A stretch of 64,000 nt of DNA from Advenella sp. S44 (GCF_002810445.1 NZ_NEXS01000009.1:248001-312000), one strand, 5' to 3'; positions 37,530 to 48,147 are shown, counted from the stretch's first letter. Program-made: numbers and translations. The notes: a model not told the origin generated them from the sequence alone.

Positions 37530-38078
37530 ATGTCAGCCCCGATTCTATCGACACCCCGTTTAATGCTAAGGCAATGGCTAGACAGCGATTTGCCTGCATT
37601 TGCCGCGTTGAATGCCGACCCGCAAGTGATGCGCTATTTTCCCGCTGTGCTGCACCGGCAGGAGAGCGACGCCCTGGCTGCCCGAATACGGCACCGCCTT
37701 GACACCGCCCCATTTGGATTGTGGGCAATGCAGATTGATGGCGTGACCGATTTTGCCGGATTCCTCGGGCTGTCCGTGCCGTCTTTCGAGGCCTCTTTTA
37801 TGCCATGTGTGGAAGTGGGCTGGCGGCTCGCCCGTCCGTACTGGAAAAAGGGCTATGCCAGCGAAGGCGCGCGCGCCGTCCTGGACTATGCCTTTCATAC
37901 ATTGAATTTGCCACAGATCGTTGCCTACACCGCAGCAGTCAACACGCCTTCCATTACGCTCATGCAGCGATTGGGCATGCACCACTGCGTCAGTAATGAT
38001 TTCGCACATCCGGCGCTGCCCGAAGGCCACCCGTTGCGTCAACACGTGCTTTATCGCCTGACACAAGCCGATTGGTAA
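37530..38078 (+). CDS. GNAT-family N-acetyltransferase (RimJ/RimL type)
   Basis: 182 residues: TPRLMLRQWLDSDLPAFAALNADPQVMRYFP at the start, acetyl-CoA-binding region WRLARPYWKKGYASEGARAVLDYAF and VNTPSITLMQRLGM. The family acetylates ribosomal N-termini, amino acids or antibiotics; the target here is unknown. AAGG lies 7 nt before the ATG. It is convergent with the IclR gene and apparently independent. Confidence 0.88.
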   Translation: MSAPILSTPRLMLRQWLDSDLPAFAALNADPQVMRYFPAVLHRQESDALAARIRHRLDTAPFGLWAMQIDGVTDFAGFLGLSVPSFEASFMPCVEVGWRLARPYWKKGYASEGARAVLDYAFHTLNLPQIVAYTAAVNTPSITLMQRLGMHHCVSNDFAHPALPEGHPLRQHVLYRLTQADW

Positions 38079-38106
38079 GCCTTGGCAAGGCAATGCCAGT
38101 GGGCAA

Positions 38107-38883
38107 TTAACTTTCTGCCTCAAGCACGGCACCTGCCAGTTCCATCAGAACCGGCCCAAGTCGGCTCACGATATCCACTTGCGGCAGATGCGTGTTGACG
38201 CTGACATTCAACACATGAACAGGCTGATACTGGAAACGCAATGGCGTTGCCAGTGCAATCACGTTCGGCTGCCAGGATGCGACGCAGAAGCCGGATTTTC
38301 GCACCTGTCCCAGTGAATGCTGAATCTGCCGTTCCAGAGTCGCCCAGTCTGCATGCCGACGCAGGTGCAGGCGTTGCATCAGTTCAGCGCGCGCCTGCGA
38401 CGCCATGCTTGCGAGATACGCCCGGCCGAGTGACGTCAGCTCAATGGGCACCCGCTGCCCCGCGACGACATTGCGCAACGACACTTTCTTATTGAAGCGA
38501 ACCGATTCCAGATAGACCATTTCATCATGGTCTATCACCGCAATACCCACATTGATTTTGTGCGTTTCGGCGACGCGTTGCATGAGCGGCGCTGCAATTT
38601 TCAACACCGGCGATCCCGAACGCATCGCATGGCCAAAACTGAGCAAGGGTGCTGCCAGCCGGTAGGCGCGTTCTCTCGCGTCGTAATCAAGCATCCCTGT
38701 GCGCACCAGCGTTTGTGTCAGGCGGCTGACCGTAGCCGGCGCCAGGCCGGTGCGCTCAGCCAATTCACTGTTTCCGATCAAGTCAGCTCCTGGACGGAAT
38801 GCCCGAAGAATGTCGATCCCGCGCTCCAGTGAGCGATTTTGCGCCGGGCGATCCAGACGTTCCTGCACTTTATTCTTGACCAT
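38107..38883 (-). CDS. IclR-family transcriptional regulator
   Basis: From ATG 38883 (GGAG 5 nt upstream) the product has 258 residues: an N-terminal winged HTH (LERGIDILRAFRPGADLIGNSELAERTGLAPATVSRLTQTL) and a GAF-like effector domain (VAETHKINVGIAVIDHDEMVYLESVR, GQRVPIELTSLGRAYLA). It is divergent from the Bug / enoyl-CoA hydratase / acyl-CoA synthetase operon at 39035 and very likely its regulator. The effector is probably a small aromatic or aliphatic acid (inference). Confidence 0.92.
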   Translation of the reverse strand: MVKNKVQERLDRPAQNRSLERGIDILRAFRPGADLIGNSELAERTGLAPATVSRLTQTLVRTGMLDYDARERAYRLAAPLLSFGHAMRSGSPVLKIAAPLMQRVAETHKINVGIAVIDHDEMVYLESVRFNKKVSLRNVVAGQRVPIELTSLGRAYLASMASQARAELMQRLHLRRHADWATLERQIQHSLGQVRKSGFCVASWQPNVIALATPLRFQYQPVHVLNVSVNTHLPQVDIVSRLGPVLMELAGAVLEAES

Positions 38884-39034
38884 GTGCACTCCCTGCCAAT
38901 TCCATCTAGTGAAATATTGTTATTACGTTTGGCAAGTTTAACGCATAAACTGCAATCGTAATATTGATAGACCAACACGAGTTTGGGCGGCGGCAAGACT
39001 GTGCCTGAACACCCAGACAATGACAGGAGACCCC

Positions 39035-40027
39035 ATGAAAACCAAAAACATATCACGCGCTTGCCTGCGGGCAGCCCTTGTGGCCATCACTGGCCTGACA
39101 GCAGCCTTCGCGGGCCAGGCGGCACATGCAGAATTTCCTGAACGGCCAGTGCGCCTGATCGTTCCATTTGCGCCGGGCGGCGGCACCGACATGATCTCCC
39201 GCCTGCTGGCAGAAGGCATGGCACGTGAGCTGAAAAAACCAGTGATCGTAGAGAACAAGCCCGGTGCGGGCACTGCGATCGGCTCGGACGACGTGGCCCG
39301 AGCTCGCCCCGACGGATACACACTTCTGATGGCAACCTTTGCCCATGTCGTCAATCCGTATCTGCATCCCAAGCTGCCTTACGATACCGACAAGGCATTT
39401 GCCGCAATCAGTATGATCGGTCACTCGCCCAGCGTACTTGTGGTCAAGCCCGATAGTCCGATCAAATCTGTGAACGATCTGATCGAGGCAGCAAAACAAA
39501 AGCCCGGCACGCTCACCTATGCCTCTCAGGGCGTTGGTACCTCGGCGCATCTGGCCGGTGAACTGCTCGAATCCCTGGCGAAAATAGATATGTCACATGT
39601 ACCTTATCGGGGTGCAGGACCGGCACTGAATGATCTGTTGGGCGGTCATGTCGATATGATGTTCGGCACGGCTGCTGCGGTGGGCCCTTCCCTGGAGGCG
39701 GGCACATTGCGGGCATTGGGTGTAACCACAGCCGAGCGCTCTCCCGCACTGCCGGATATTCCCACCATTGCCGAAAGCGGTGTGGCCGACTATGTGCTCG
39801 ATAGCTGGTATGGCCTGTATGCACCGGCCGGTACGCCGCCCGAAGTTATCGCGACGCTGAACGCCGCTGCGCATAAAGCAGCCAACACAGAAACATTCAG
39901 GAAAAAGGTTCAGGGCGAGGGCTTGGAGATATCAACAGGTACGCCCGAGGCGCTCGACGACTATATCAAAGGCGAACAAGCGCGCTGGAAAAAGGTAATC
40001 TCATCCAGCAAAATCACGCTGGACTAG
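39035..40027 (+). CDS. Bug-family (TctC-like) periplasmic receptor
   Basis: From ATG 39035 (AGGAG 5 nt upstream) the product has 330 residues with a signal peptide ending near HAE (residues about 30-32) and the full Bug signature: FPERPVRLIVPFAPGGGTDMISRLLAEGM, VENKPGAGTAIGSDDVARARPDGYTLL, VPYRGAGPALNDLLGGHVDMMFG. First gene of an operon with enoyl-CoA hydratase and acyl-CoA synthetase, which suggests the captured ligand is a carboxylate later activated to its CoA ester. Confidence 0.94.
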   Translation: MKTKNISRACLRAALVAITGLTAAFAGQAAHAEFPERPVRLIVPFAPGGGTDMISRLLAEGMARELKKPVIVENKPGAGTAIGSDDVARARPDGYTLLMATFAHVVNPYLHPKLPYDTDKAFAAISMIGHSPSVLVVKPDSPIKSVNDLIEAAKQKPGTLTYASQGVGTSAHLAGELLESLAKIDMSHVPYRGAGPALNDLLGGHVDMMFGTAAAVGPSLEAGTLRALGVTTAERSPALPDIPTIAESGVADYVLDSWYGLYAPAGTPPEVIATLNAAAHKAANTETFRKKVQGEGLEISTGTPEALDDYIKGEQARWKKVISSSKITLD

Positions 40028-40055
40028 CCAAATTCGAAAAAAAGGAAGCAGTGAT

Positions 40056-40856
40056 ATGACATACACATTGATCGATGTCCAGGTGCAATCCGGTATTGCA
40101 ACTGTATTTCTCAACCGGCCTGAAAAACGCAACGCCATGAGCGACGATATGCGTACGGAATTCATTGAGGCCCTGGAACAAATCGCGGCCGACAAATCCA
40201 TCCGGGCGCTGGTTCTGACCGGCAATGGCAAAGGATTTTGCGCGGGCGGAGATATCACCGGCATGCAGCGACGCATGGATGCTGCACCCGGCGACGTCGC
40301 CATCAACGGCTGGAGTCGCCAGCAACGCGTTCATCATGCAGTCTCACTGCTGCATACGATGCCCAAGCCCACCATTGCCGCGGTCAACGGGGCGGCCTCC
40401 GGTTTGGGAGCTGATACAGCCATGAGCTGCGATTTTATCGTCGCTTCCCAGGCCGCCACATTCAGTTGGTCATACATTAATCGCGGGCTCATTCCCGATG
40501 GCGGCGGTATGTATTTTCTGCCGCGACGCATCGGCCTGCCCAAAGCCAAGGAACTCATCTTCAGCGGACGCACCGTCGCCGCTCAGGAAGCACTGGACCT
40601 GGGGATCGCAGACCGTCTGGTGGCGCCCGAGGCATTATTGAGCAACGCGCAACAATGGGCAAAAGAGCTAAGCGCCGGTTCAGGAACCGCACTGGCCCTG
40701 GGCAAAACCATTTTGAACCAGACTTTCGAGCTGACTGCCGCCCAGGCGTTCGCCCAGGGAAGCCAGGCCCAGGGCATCTGTTACACCAGCACTGAGCACC
40801 GGGAAGCCGTGATGGCATTTCTGGCCAGAATGGCCGACAAAAAGACTGCAAAATAA
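40056..40856 (+). CDS. Enoyl-CoA hydratase/isomerase family protein
   Basis: 266 residues of the crotonase superfamily: oxyanion-hole segments TGNGKGFCAGGDITGMQ and AVNGAASGLGADTAMSCDFIVASQ, and the later RGLIPDGGGMYFLPRRIGLPKAKELIFSGR. The usual hydratase Glu in the second segment is replaced (GLGADTAMS), while an Asp is retained in IPDGG, so isomerase, hydrolase or hydratase activity are all possible. It acts on an acyl-CoA in the same pathway as the acyl-CoA synthetase that follows 18 nt later. Confidence 0.9.
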   Translation: MTYTLIDVQVQSGIATVFLNRPEKRNAMSDDMRTEFIEALEQIAADKSIRALVLTGNGKGFCAGGDITGMQRRMDAAPGDVAINGWSRQQRVHHAVSLLHTMPKPTIAAVNGAASGLGADTAMSCDFIVASQAATFSWSYINRGLIPDGGGMYFLPRRIGLPKAKELIFSGRTVAAQEALDLGIADRLVAPEALLSNAQQWAKELSAGSGTALALGKTILNQTFELTAAQAFAQGSQAQGICYTSTEHREAVMAFLARMADKKTAK

Positions 40857-40874
40857 CGGGAAAGCAACACAATC

Positions 40875-42959
40875 ATGAATGCAATATCACGTCTTGTCCG
40901 GCCACGCAGCGTGGCAATTATCGGCGCCTCTGCCGACTTGGGAAAAACAGCAGGCAGGCCCCTGGCCTATTTGCGCAAACATGGCTTTGATGGCGCCATC
41001 TATCCCGTCAATCCGCGCGTTACGCATATTGGAGATGTCCCTTGCTATCCGGATATTGACTCGCTGCCAACGGTTCCTGATGTAGCCATCATCCTGTTGG
41101 GCGCCGGGCGTGCGCATCAGGCAGTGCGAGAGCTGGCGCAAAAGGGAACTGCGGCGGCAATCGTACTTGCCAGCGGCTATTCCGAAGCCGGCGACGAAGG
41201 AAAAGAGCGCCAGCAACAACTGCGGCAGGCCGCCGGCGAAATGCGAATACTGGGACCGAACACCATTGGCCTGGTCAATCTGACCGATGGCATTCCGCTG
41301 TCTGCAAGCGGAGCGCTGGAAATGGATCAGTTCCCGGTCGGCGACGTTGGCGTGGTCTCGCAAAGCGGCGGCATTCTGGGTGCACTGCTCTCGCGCGCAG
41401 CGGCACGCGGACTTGGCATGTCCAAGCTGATATCGACCAGTAATGAAGTGGACCTGGAAATGGCCGATTTCATCGACTATCTGGTTGACGATGAAGCCAC
41501 CAAAGTCATTGCACTGTATATTGAATCCATACGCAATCCACAAAAATTCCGTGCCGCCGCCCTTCGTGCTCGGCATGCGGGTAAGCCCATTGTCGCATTC
41601 AAGATCGGCAGATCCGAAGCGGGCGCCCAGGCGGCCATCTCGCATACAGGCGCGCTGGCGGGCCAGGATACAATGTATGACGCCCTGTTCCGGCAAACCG
41701 GTGTGATTCGTGCGCAGCGATTCAGCGACCTGCTGGATATGCCAGGCGCATTATCGACCGGACGTACACTGCGCGGCAGACGTGTTGCCATTCTGACTTC
41801 AACGGGCGGTGCTGGCACATTGGTCTCAGACAGCCTGGGCGTGGCTGGCTTTGAAACCCCCGCGCCTGGCGCTGACACCGCTGCCGCATTGCGCGCACTT
41901 CAAGGCGATATGCCGTCGGCGCTGGACCGCAACCCCGTTGACGTGACACTGGCCGGTTTGCAGCCGGATCTGCTGCGTGGAGCAATCCGAGCCCTGTCGG
42001 CCAGTGATGACTTTGACGCATTGGTCATGATTGTGGGTTCGTCCAGCCTGGGCAATCCGCAATTGATGGCCGATGCCATTTGTGATTGCCTGCCCGAAAC
42101 GGACAAACCGATTGTGGCATTCGTCAGTCCGCACGCGCCAAACGTAGCCCGCCTGCTCAATCAAAGGCAAATCCCGGCCTTCATGGAACCGGAATGCTGC
42201 GCGGTTGCTCTGGATGCCATGTGGCAAACACAGGCAGAACCTGCCCAGCAGGAGCAGAGTGCGACCCAGCCGCCGCCACTGCCAGACCTGCCGACTGGAT
42301 CATTAAACGAAGCCCAGGCCAGGGATTTGTTTACCCGCTTTGGCATTGCCGGCGCCGCACAAACCATTGTCTCAAGCCCCGAAGAGGCACAGGCGGCTGC
42401 CCTGTGCTATGAATCAGCTGTTGTGCTCAAAATATTGTCCAGCCAGATTCTGCATAAAAGCGACGTGGGTGGCGTATGTGTGGGTGTAGCGCCCGAGCAG
42501 GTGGCAGAACGCGTCACCCAGATGCAAACGGAAGTTGCGGCCAAAACCGGTGTGCGTCCTGAACAGTTCCTGGTGCAGCAGATGGTGACATCGGGCATCG
42601 AACTGATCCTGGGCTTTCATCGTGATGCGCTGGGCAGTGCCATTTTACTCGGCATGGGAGGCGTAACTGCAGAATTGCTGAAGGACACCACCATGCGTCT
42701 GTTGCCGGAACAGGGCGGACTAAGTCTTAATGAGGCCTATGACATGATGCGTGATCTGCACACCTGGCCCCTGCTCGATGGTTATCGTGGCCGCATGAAA
42801 GCCGATCAGCAAGCGTTGGCACAAGCCATTGTGAACTTTTCCAATATGGTAGCCAGCGTGGGCGACAGGCTTATTGAGGCCGAGATCAACCCACTGTTTG
42901 TCCTGCCTGATGGACAAGGCGTCAAAGCAGCAGATGGTATCGCGATCCTGGCCGAATGA
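40875..42959 (+). CDS. NDP-forming acyl-CoA synthetase (acetate-CoA ligase family)
   Basis: 694 residues with fused alpha and beta parts: a CoA-binding Rossmann domain (about 1-135, LVRPRSVAIIGASADLGKTAGR), succinyl-CoA-ligase-like domains with the phospho-His in AISHTGALAGQDTMYDALF, and a C-terminal ATP-grasp domain (about 470-694, AVVLKILSSQILHKSDVGGVCVGV and EINPLFVLPDG). It activates a carboxylic acid to its CoA thioester with release of NDP and phosphate. In this operon it would activate the acid brought in through the Bug receptor, before action of the crotonase-family enzyme. Exact acid unknown. Confidence 0.92.
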   Translation: MNAISRLVRPRSVAIIGASADLGKTAGRPLAYLRKHGFDGAIYPVNPRVTHIGDVPCYPDIDSLPTVPDVAIILLGAGRAHQAVRELAQKGTAAAIVLASGYSEAGDEGKERQQQLRQAAGEMRILGPNTIGLVNLTDGIPLSASGALEMDQFPVGDVGVVSQSGGILGALLSRAAARGLGMSKLISTSNEVDLEMADFIDYLVDDEATKVIALYIESIRNPQKFRAAALRARHAGKPIVAFKIGRSEAGAQAAISHTGALAGQDTMYDALFRQTGVIRAQRFSDLLDMPGALSTGRTLRGRRVAILTSTGGAGTLVSDSLGVAGFETPAPGADTAAALRALQGDMPSALDRNPVDVTLAGLQPDLLRGAIRALSASDDFDALVMIVGSSSLGNPQLMADAICDCLPETDKPIVAFVSPHAPNVARLLNQRQIPAFMEPECCAVALDAMWQTQAEPAQQEQSATQPPPLPDLPTGSLNEAQARDLFTRFGIAGAAQTIVSSPEEAQAAALCYESAVVLKILSSQILHKSDVGGVCVGVAPEQVAERVTQMQTEVAAKTGVRPEQFLVQQMVTSGIELILGFHRDALGSAILLGMGGVTAELLKDTTMRLLPEQGGLSLNEAYDMMRDLHTWPLLDGYRGRMKADQQALAQAIVNFSNMVASVGDRLIEAEINPLFVLPDGQGVKAADGIAILAE

Positions 42960-42981
42960 TGGATTCGGGTTGATGGGGTTC

Positions 42982-43003
42982 GGGTTGATAACGTGGTCAA
43001 CCC
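42982..43003. terminator. Hairpin after the acyl-CoA synthetase operon
   Basis: GGGTTGA (42982-42988) ... TCAACCC (42997-43003), 8-nt loop, without a clear U tract. It is preceded by a short tandem repeat of TTCGGGTTGAT. Possible weak terminator between convergent genes. Confidence 0.4.
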
Positions 43004-43054
43004 TCACAGTATCCTGGTGCGCTGACCAAAGCCAGCTGCCAAAAATTCGTATAT

Positions 43055-43744
43055 TCAGGGACTGGCCATATCGGATCGCTCAGGCGCAGCCTGCATAGCA
43101 GGCGGAAACAGTACAGGCGTCTGCCCCTCCTCCCAGGGCGCATACTTATGCATCACCCGCGCAAAGATGGCCGACTGCTTCCAGTTTTCAAGCCAGCGCA
43201 GCACATGCGGCCAGGCCTGCGTTTCAAACCAGGAAAAATCGGTATGCGCAAATTGCCTGACAAACGGTGCAATGGCCATGTCGGCCAGCGCGCAATGCGC
43301 CCCCGACAAATACGGTGTATGACTCAAACTTATTTCCAGTCCCATTACCCAATCTGCCGCCTGATCACGATGCTGCAAGCCGTGTTCAAGATCGTAACGT
43401 TGCGGATACTTGTAGCGGTCAAGATGACATTTGAAATCTTGTTCGCATGAATCAATGATTGCCAGCATATCGGCCAGGGAATTGCCCGTCGGCGCCAGCC
43501 AGCCTGACGGATCGTTCTGGCGCAGCGCCCATAACATGATATCCAGGCTCTGCTCAATAACCTGACCATCGGCAAGAATCAGGACCGGCACGGTGCCCTT
43601 GGGCGAGGCTGCCAGCATGGCAGCGGGCTTGTTGCGCAGAACAATTTCGCGCAAGTGGCAGGTCTGCGCGCTGGCCGCGATAGCCAGCCGGGCGCGCATG
43701 GCGTATGGGCAGCGTCGAAACGAATAGAGAACAGGATAGGACAT
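43055..43744 (-). CDS. Glutathione S-transferase-like protein
   Basis: From ATG 43744 the product has 229 residues: a thioredoxin-like N-terminal domain (LYSFRRCPYAMRARLAIA, with CPYA like glutaredoxins; PKGTVPVLILADGQVIEQSLDI with the cis-Pro and Gln-Ser of glutathione binding) and a helical C-terminal domain (ISLSHTPYLSGAHCALADMAIAPFVRQFA). The CPYA motif points to an omega- or glutaredoxin-2-like member. Substrate unknown. Start chosen over an upstream in-frame codon at 43798 because it matches the family N-terminus. Confidence 0.88.
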   Translation of the reverse strand: MSYPVLYSFRRCPYAMRARLAIAASAQTCHLREIVLRNKPAAMLAASPKGTVPVLILADGQVIEQSLDIMLWALRQNDPSGWLAPTGNSLADMLAIIDSCEQDFKCHLDRYKYPQRYDLEHGLQHRDQAADWVMGLEISLSHTPYLSGAHCALADMAIAPFVRQFAHTDFSWFETQAWPHVLRWLENWKQSAIFARVMHKYAPWEEGQTPVLFPPAMQAAPERSDMASP

Positions 43745-43832
43745 AAAAACACCTGAATAAAAAAGGATGCCTGTCTCACAGGCGTGATTTACAGGCACCC
43801 TTTGACTCTACCACATTCGGACAACGTGACTG

Positions 43833-44882
43833 TCACACGCTATCGTCCCATCTCAACCGGACCTGACCGCGCTGGCACACAATATGGCAACCGTGGTGTT
43901 TCAGAAGGATATTGCGGTCGTGTCCGAGTGCATGCACCTGACGCAACTGGCGCAGCCACTGATTCAGTCGCGCCTCGGTAGGCATCGGAATATGATGACG
44001 CTGCAGCCACTGGCGCAACACGTTGGCTTGGCGGTGTTGCGGCAATTGGCGCCAGCGGGCCAGCGAGAAGGAGATCCCGTCCTCGGTAAGCTCGCAATGG
44101 CGCAGGTCCATCTCGCCCAGGTCCTGCAGCAACAAGCTGCTTTGCGCCATTACCCGGGCATGACGCAGCAAGTTGCCCTGCCACTGTGGCCAGCGCGCAT
44201 TCAAGATGGGCGTGAGCAGCGTTCGCACGGCGGCGCGGGTATATTTCTGATCGCGATTGGTCGGATCCTGTACAGGTATCCAGCCGGTCTGCGCCTCATA
44301 ATGGACGGCCGCATTCAGAATCCTGCTGCGATCGACATCCAGCCATGGCCGATACAGTTGCAAAACACCGCGCTGCGTATGAGCTGCCATACCCGACATG
44401 CCCTGCACCCCTGCCCCGCGCAGCAAACGCAGCAGAATGGTTTCTGCCTGGTCATCTCGATGATGAGCCAACAACATATGATGACAATTGTGATTGACCG
44501 CCCAGTTCTGGAACGCCGTATAACGGGCCAGTCGCGCGGCCGCTTCAGTGCCTTTACCGGAGTCGCCTGTAACCCGCACCGGCAAAAAATGAAATGCCAG
44601 GCCAAGTTGCCGCGCCAGCGCAGCTGTGTGCGCCGCCCAGGCATCGGCAGCATCCACCAGTCCGTGGTGCACATGAACCGCATGCAGGGTTTTCTTGTGC
44701 TGCGAGACAATCTGGGCAGCAGCAATCAGCAGCATGGCCGAATCGGCACCGCCGCTGACACCGATGGCAATATTGCGTGCGTCTATCGTGCTGAGGACAG
44801 TGTCCAGGGGCCCAAGAAGCGTGGTGTCTTCAAGCACACCGGCCTGGTCAGAGACAGGGTTATTTATCCTGGACACGACCAT
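43833..44882 (-). CDS. tilS: tRNA(Ile)-lysidine synthase
   Basis: From ATG 44882 the product has 349 residues. It joins lysine to C34 of tRNA-Ile(CAU) so that AUA is read as Ile; essential in bacteria. The ATP PP-loop SGGADSAML is at residues 43-51, followed by [54 protein letters not shown] (family signature) and RPWLDVDR. The gene overlaps the 3' end of accA by 23 nt, an arrangement common in related genera. The C-terminal substrate domain is shorter than in E. coli, as in other beta-proteobacteria (from memory). Confidence 0.94.
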   Translation of the reverse strand: MVVSRINNPVSDQAGVLEDTTLLGPLDTVLSTIDARNIAIGVSGGADSAMLLIAAAQIVSQHKKTLHAVHVHHGLVDAADAWAAHTAALARQLGLAFHFLPVRVTGDSGKGTEAAARLARYTAFQNWAVNHNCHHMLLAHHRDDQAETILLRLLRGAGVQGMSGMAAHTQRGVLQLYRPWLDVDRSRILNAAVHYEAQTGWIPVQDPTNRDQKYTRAAVRTLLTPILNARWPQWQGNLLRHARVMAQSSLLLQDLGEMDLRHCELTEDGISFSLARWRQLPQHRQANVLRQWLQRHHIPMPTEARLNQWLRQLRQVHALGHDRNILLKHHGCHIVCQRGQVRLRWDDSV

Positions 44883-45819
44883 AGGACATGAGTCGCTCCA
44901 GGCGTTTGTCCAGAAGCTCGTCAACATCCATGCCTGATACCAGGCGCAGTGCTTCAGAAAGCGAGCGCTTCAGGGTTTTGGCCATGCCAACGGCATCCCG
45001 CTGCGCGCCACCCACGGGCTCAGGGACCACTTTATCGATAAGACCCAGGTCCAGCAGCCGTGGCGCAGTAATGCCCAGGGCTTCAGCAGCAACAGGTGCC
45101 TTGTCGGCACTGCGCCACAGAATCGATGCGCAGCCTTCGGGAGAAATGACACCATAGGTCGCGTATTGCAGCATCTGCACCACATCGCCCACCGCAATGG
45201 CAAGCGCGCCGCCCGATCCGCCTTCGCCGATAATGGTTGAAATAATGGGTACACGCAGTTCGGCCATGGCATACAGATTATGACCGATAGCTTCCGACTG
45301 GCCGCGCTCTTCAGCGCCAATACCCGGATAGGCGCCCGGGGTATCGACAAAAGTAAATACTGGCAACTGGAATTTTTCTGCCAGACGCATCAGCCGCAGT
45401 GCCTTGCGATATCCTTCAGGTCGCGGCATGCCAAAATTGCGTTTGGCCCGCTCTTTGGTGTCGCGCCCTTTCTGATGCCCGATAACCATGCACGCTTCGC
45501 CCGAAAAGCGCGCCAGACCGCCCACGATAGACAGATCGTCCTCGTACATGCGGTCACCATGCAGTTCGTGAAAATCGGTGAAGATTTCGCGAACGTAGTC
45601 CATGGTGTAGGGGCGTTGCGGATGACGCGCAACCAGCGCGGTTTGCCAGGGCGTGAGTTTGGAGTAGATACTGTTGGTCAGACTCTCGCTTTTTTGCTGC
45701 AGCTTTGTGATTTCTTCGGAAATATCGACTGCCGAATCAGAGGAAACATGACGCAACTGCTCGATCTTTTGTTCGAGCTCTGCAATTGGTTCTTCGAATT
45801 CTAAAAAAGTAAATTTCAT
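44860..45819 (-). CDS. accA: Acetyl-CoA carboxylase carboxyltransferase subunit alpha
   Basis: 319 residues, the expected length. It transfers the carboxyl group from biotin to acetyl-CoA with AccD, the first step of fatty-acid synthesis. The start [19 protein letters not shown] and the core [67 protein letters not shown] and [11 protein letters not shown] are diagnostic. It is third of four minus-strand genes (cysS, glycosylase, accA, tilS), a conserved order in Alcaligenaceae. Confidence 0.98.
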   Translation of the reverse strand: MKFTFLEFEEPIAELEQKIEQLRHVSSDSAVDISEEITKLQQKSESLTNSIYSKLTPWQTALVARHPQRPYTMDYVREIFTDFHELHGDRMYEDDLSIVGGLARFSGEACMVIGHQKGRDTKERAKRNFGMPRPEGYRKALRLMRLAEKFQLPVFTFVDTPGAYPGIGAEERGQSEAIGHNLYAMAELRVPIISTIIGEGGSGGALAIAVGDVVQMLQYATYGVISPEGCASILWRSADKAPVAAEALGITAPRLLDLGLIDKVVPEPVGGAQRDAVGMAKTLKRSLSEALRLVSGMDVDELLDKRLERLMSYGRVQDK

Positions 45820-45853
45820 AATTGTCTTGTCATGAATGATTTTTCACGTGCAC

Positions 45854-46489
45854 TCAGGCCACTGTTTCCAGGCTTCGCCATAAGTACCATGTCGCCACTG
45901 TTCGCCACGGTTGCCACGATTGAGCCACTTCGCGTACTTCGTACCGGGATACCGGTTCGCCGCTAAAGTAGTGCGCAGAAATTGCCTTCAACAACCCCTG
46001 GTCATCGATGGGCAAAATATCGGGCCTGTGCAGATTGAAAATCAGGAACATCTCGGCCGTCCATCGGCTGATGCCTCTGATGGCACATAGCTCGGTTATG
46101 ATGTCTTCGTCGTCCATTTTAGACCATTTCAACGGATTTACTTTCCGCTCGTTGAAATGATTTGCCAAATCCAGAATGTATTCTGTTTTTCGCCTGGACA
46201 AGCCCGCTTCCCGCCATTGGGCCTCATTGTATTCAAGAACGGTCGCCGGTGATGGCCGGTGGCCACAAAGCTGTGTGAAATTCTTCCAGTGCAGGTCCGC
46301 CGTCTTGGCGGAAATCTGCTGCCCGATAATGGCGCGCGCCAGTGTAACAAAGGCGGTTTTGTTCGTGGCCAGCCATAAATCGGGATTAGCCGGAATGATT
46401 TTTCGAAGAATACGGTCCTTCTTTATCAGAAACGCAACCGCCTCGTCCCAATACTCGGGCTTTACGGGTGCCGGTGCTGCAGATGACAT
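45854..46489 (-). CDS. DNA-3-methyladenine glycosylase (HhH-GPD, AlkA-like)
   Basis: From ATG 46489 the product has 211 residues. It has a helix-hairpin-helix plus Gly/Pro-Asp loop: LCAIRGISRWTAEMFLIFNLHRPDILPIDDQGLLKAI, with the catalytic Asp in PIDDQGL. It excises alkylated purines in base-excision repair. No iron-sulfur Cys cluster, so the AlkA rather than the Nth branch. GGGGAA precedes the ATG, 11 nt past the cysS stop; an alternative start at 46516 would overlap cysS. Position between cysS and accA matches related genomes. Confidence 0.9.
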   Translation of the reverse strand: MSSAAPAPVKPEYWDEAVAFLIKKDRILRKIIPANPDLWLATNKTAFVTLARAIIGQQISAKTADLHWKNFTQLCGHRPSPATVLEYNEAQWREAGLSRRKTEYILDLANHFNERKVNPLKWSKMDDEDIITELCAIRGISRWTAEMFLIFNLHRPDILPIDDQGLLKAISAHYFSGEPVSRYEVREVAQSWQPWRTVATWYLWRSLETVA

Positions 46490-46500
46490 GTGTTCCCCTA

Positions 46501-47952
46501 TCAGGCGCGACGCCATTGCGTCAGGCCACCTGGTTTATCTTCAAGTTCCACGCCCTGCTCTTTAAGCTGCGCACGGATCTGATCGGCCTTGCCAAAATCA
46601 CGATCCTGCTTGGCCTGGCGGCGCTGTTCAATCAGCGCCTCAATATCGGCCTCACTCAAGGCGGTGGCGGCAACCGACAGGCCCTCGCGCCGGATATAGC
46701 GTGACGGCGACTGCAGATATTGCTGCGGATCCTGTTGCAACAAACCCAAAACCGCGCCAAGCGCACGAATCCGGCCGCTGAGCGTGGCGCTGTTTTGCCG
46801 ATTGGCTTCGGTAACCATGTCGAACAGAACAGCAATGGCCACGGCCGTATTGAAGTCGTCGTCCATGGCGGCTTTAAACGCCTGTTCGTAATCGAGCGAC
46901 CAGTCGATGACGCCACTGGCGGTCACGCCGGTGTTGTTCAACGTCTGGTAAATACGATCCAGTGCAGCCTGTGCATTGTACAGGTTGTCCGGCGTAAAGT
47001 TCTGAGGGCTTCGGTAATGGTTGCGCACCACAAAAAACCGCAGCATTTCGGCCTCGCGCGTATTGACCTGGTAATCGGCCGTTGCCGCGTCCGGCTCAGT
47101 ACTGACAGTATCACGGATTGTCCTGAAATTGCCCAGCGACTTGGACATTTTTTCATCATCGACCATCAGCGGGCCGCAATGCATCCACCAATTGGCCAAT
47201 GTGCCGCCGTAAGCGCCCTCGGACTGTGCAATCTCGTTCTCGTGATGCGGAAACTTCAGATCGGGGCCGCCGCCGTGGATATCCAGGGGCTGCCCGAGCA
47301 ACTCGCGACTCATGGCCGAGCATTCAATGTGCCAGCCCGGGCGGCCACGCCCGAACGGAGATTCCCAGATGGAATCTTCCGGCTCGTCAGGTTTGGCCTG
47401 CTTCCATAGTACAAAATCGAAGGGATCGCGCTTGCCATCAGAAACCGCCACACGGTTACCTGCGCGCAGGTCGTCCAGGACTTTGCCCGATAGTTTGCCG
47501 TAGCCCGGAAAACTGCGAACTGCATAATTGACATCGCCGTCCGGCGTCTGGTAGGCCAGATCCTTATCCTTGAGGTCCTGAATAATTTGCAGCATGCCGG
47601 GTATGTGCATGGTGGCGCGCGGCTCCCGGTCGGGCGGCTGTACATTCAGCGCACGCTCGTCTGCGTGCAGGGCATCGGTGTAGAAGGACGTGACAGCATG
47701 TAAAGGCTGGTTCAGCGACACAGCCTTGTTAATGATTTTGTCGTCAATATCGGTGATATTGCGCACATAGTCGACCTGATAGCCGCTTTGGCGCAGCCAG
47801 CGCTGTATGACATCGAAACTGACCAGCATACGGGCGTGGCCCAGATGACAGAAGTCATATACCGTCATGCCGCAAACGTACATCCGCACTTTGCCGGGCT
47901 CTACCGTAACAAAAGGCGCTTTGGCGCGGGAAAGGGTGTTGAATATTTGCAT
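46501..47952 (-). CDS. cysS: Cysteinyl-tRNA synthetase
   Basis: From ATG 47952 ([14 protein letters not shown]) the product has 483 residues. A class I synthetase: HIGH-type motif HLGH at residues 36-39, zinc ligands Cys27 (VCGMTVYD), Cys in HIECSAMS and His in FPHHENE, the KMSKSLGNF signature, and a DALR helical domain near the C-terminus ([13 protein letters not shown]). It charges tRNA-Cys. The ribosome site is not obvious; an in-frame start at 48006 would add an unrelated 18-residue tail. Divergent from the TPR-protein gene. Confidence 0.97.
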   Translation of the reverse strand: MQIFNTLSRAKAPFVTVEPGKVRMYVCGMTVYDFCHLGHARMLVSFDVIQRWLRQSGYQVDYVRNITDIDDKIINKAVSLNQPLHAVTSFYTDALHADERALNVQPPDREPRATMHIPGMLQIIQDLKDKDLAYQTPDGDVNYAVRSFPGYGKLSGKVLDDLRAGNRVAVSDGKRDPFDFVLWKQAKPDEPEDSIWESPFGRGRPGWHIECSAMSRELLGQPLDIHGGGPDLKFPHHENEIAQSEGAYGGTLANWWMHCGPLMVDDEKMSKSLGNFRTIRDTVSTEPDAATADYQVNTREAEMLRFFVVRNHYRSPQNFTPDNLYNAQAALDRIYQTLNNTGVTASGVIDWSLDYEQAFKAAMDDDFNTAVAIAVLFDMVTEANRQNSATLSGRIRALGAVLGLLQQDPQQYLQSPSRYIRREGLSVAATALSEADIEALIEQRRQAKQDRDFGKADQIRAQLKEQGVELEDKPGGLTQWRRA

Positions 47953-48147
47953 GGCAGAAACAAAAAAACCGGACGTGCTTGCGGTCGGGATTGACCGATG
48001 CAGCAAAGAAAAATAGCCGTAGCGGGTTAGGGTTTATACGCCGCACGCCCAACTAAGGCTAAAATACGAAGGAGTAAGTATAGCAATTCCTCACCGGAGG
48101 CTGCATGTACTTGAAGGTTTTCTTTCACGATTTTCTGGATAAGCGCT

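Noticed and set aside
42964-42990. Short tandem repeat TTCGGGTTGAT twice, as a possible CRISPR or iteron
   Set aside because: Only two copies with a 5-nt gap and no further units; no cas or rep genes nearby.
43884-44891. 335-residue antisense frame over tilS
   Set aside because: Shadow of tilS, which has the PP-loop and family signature.
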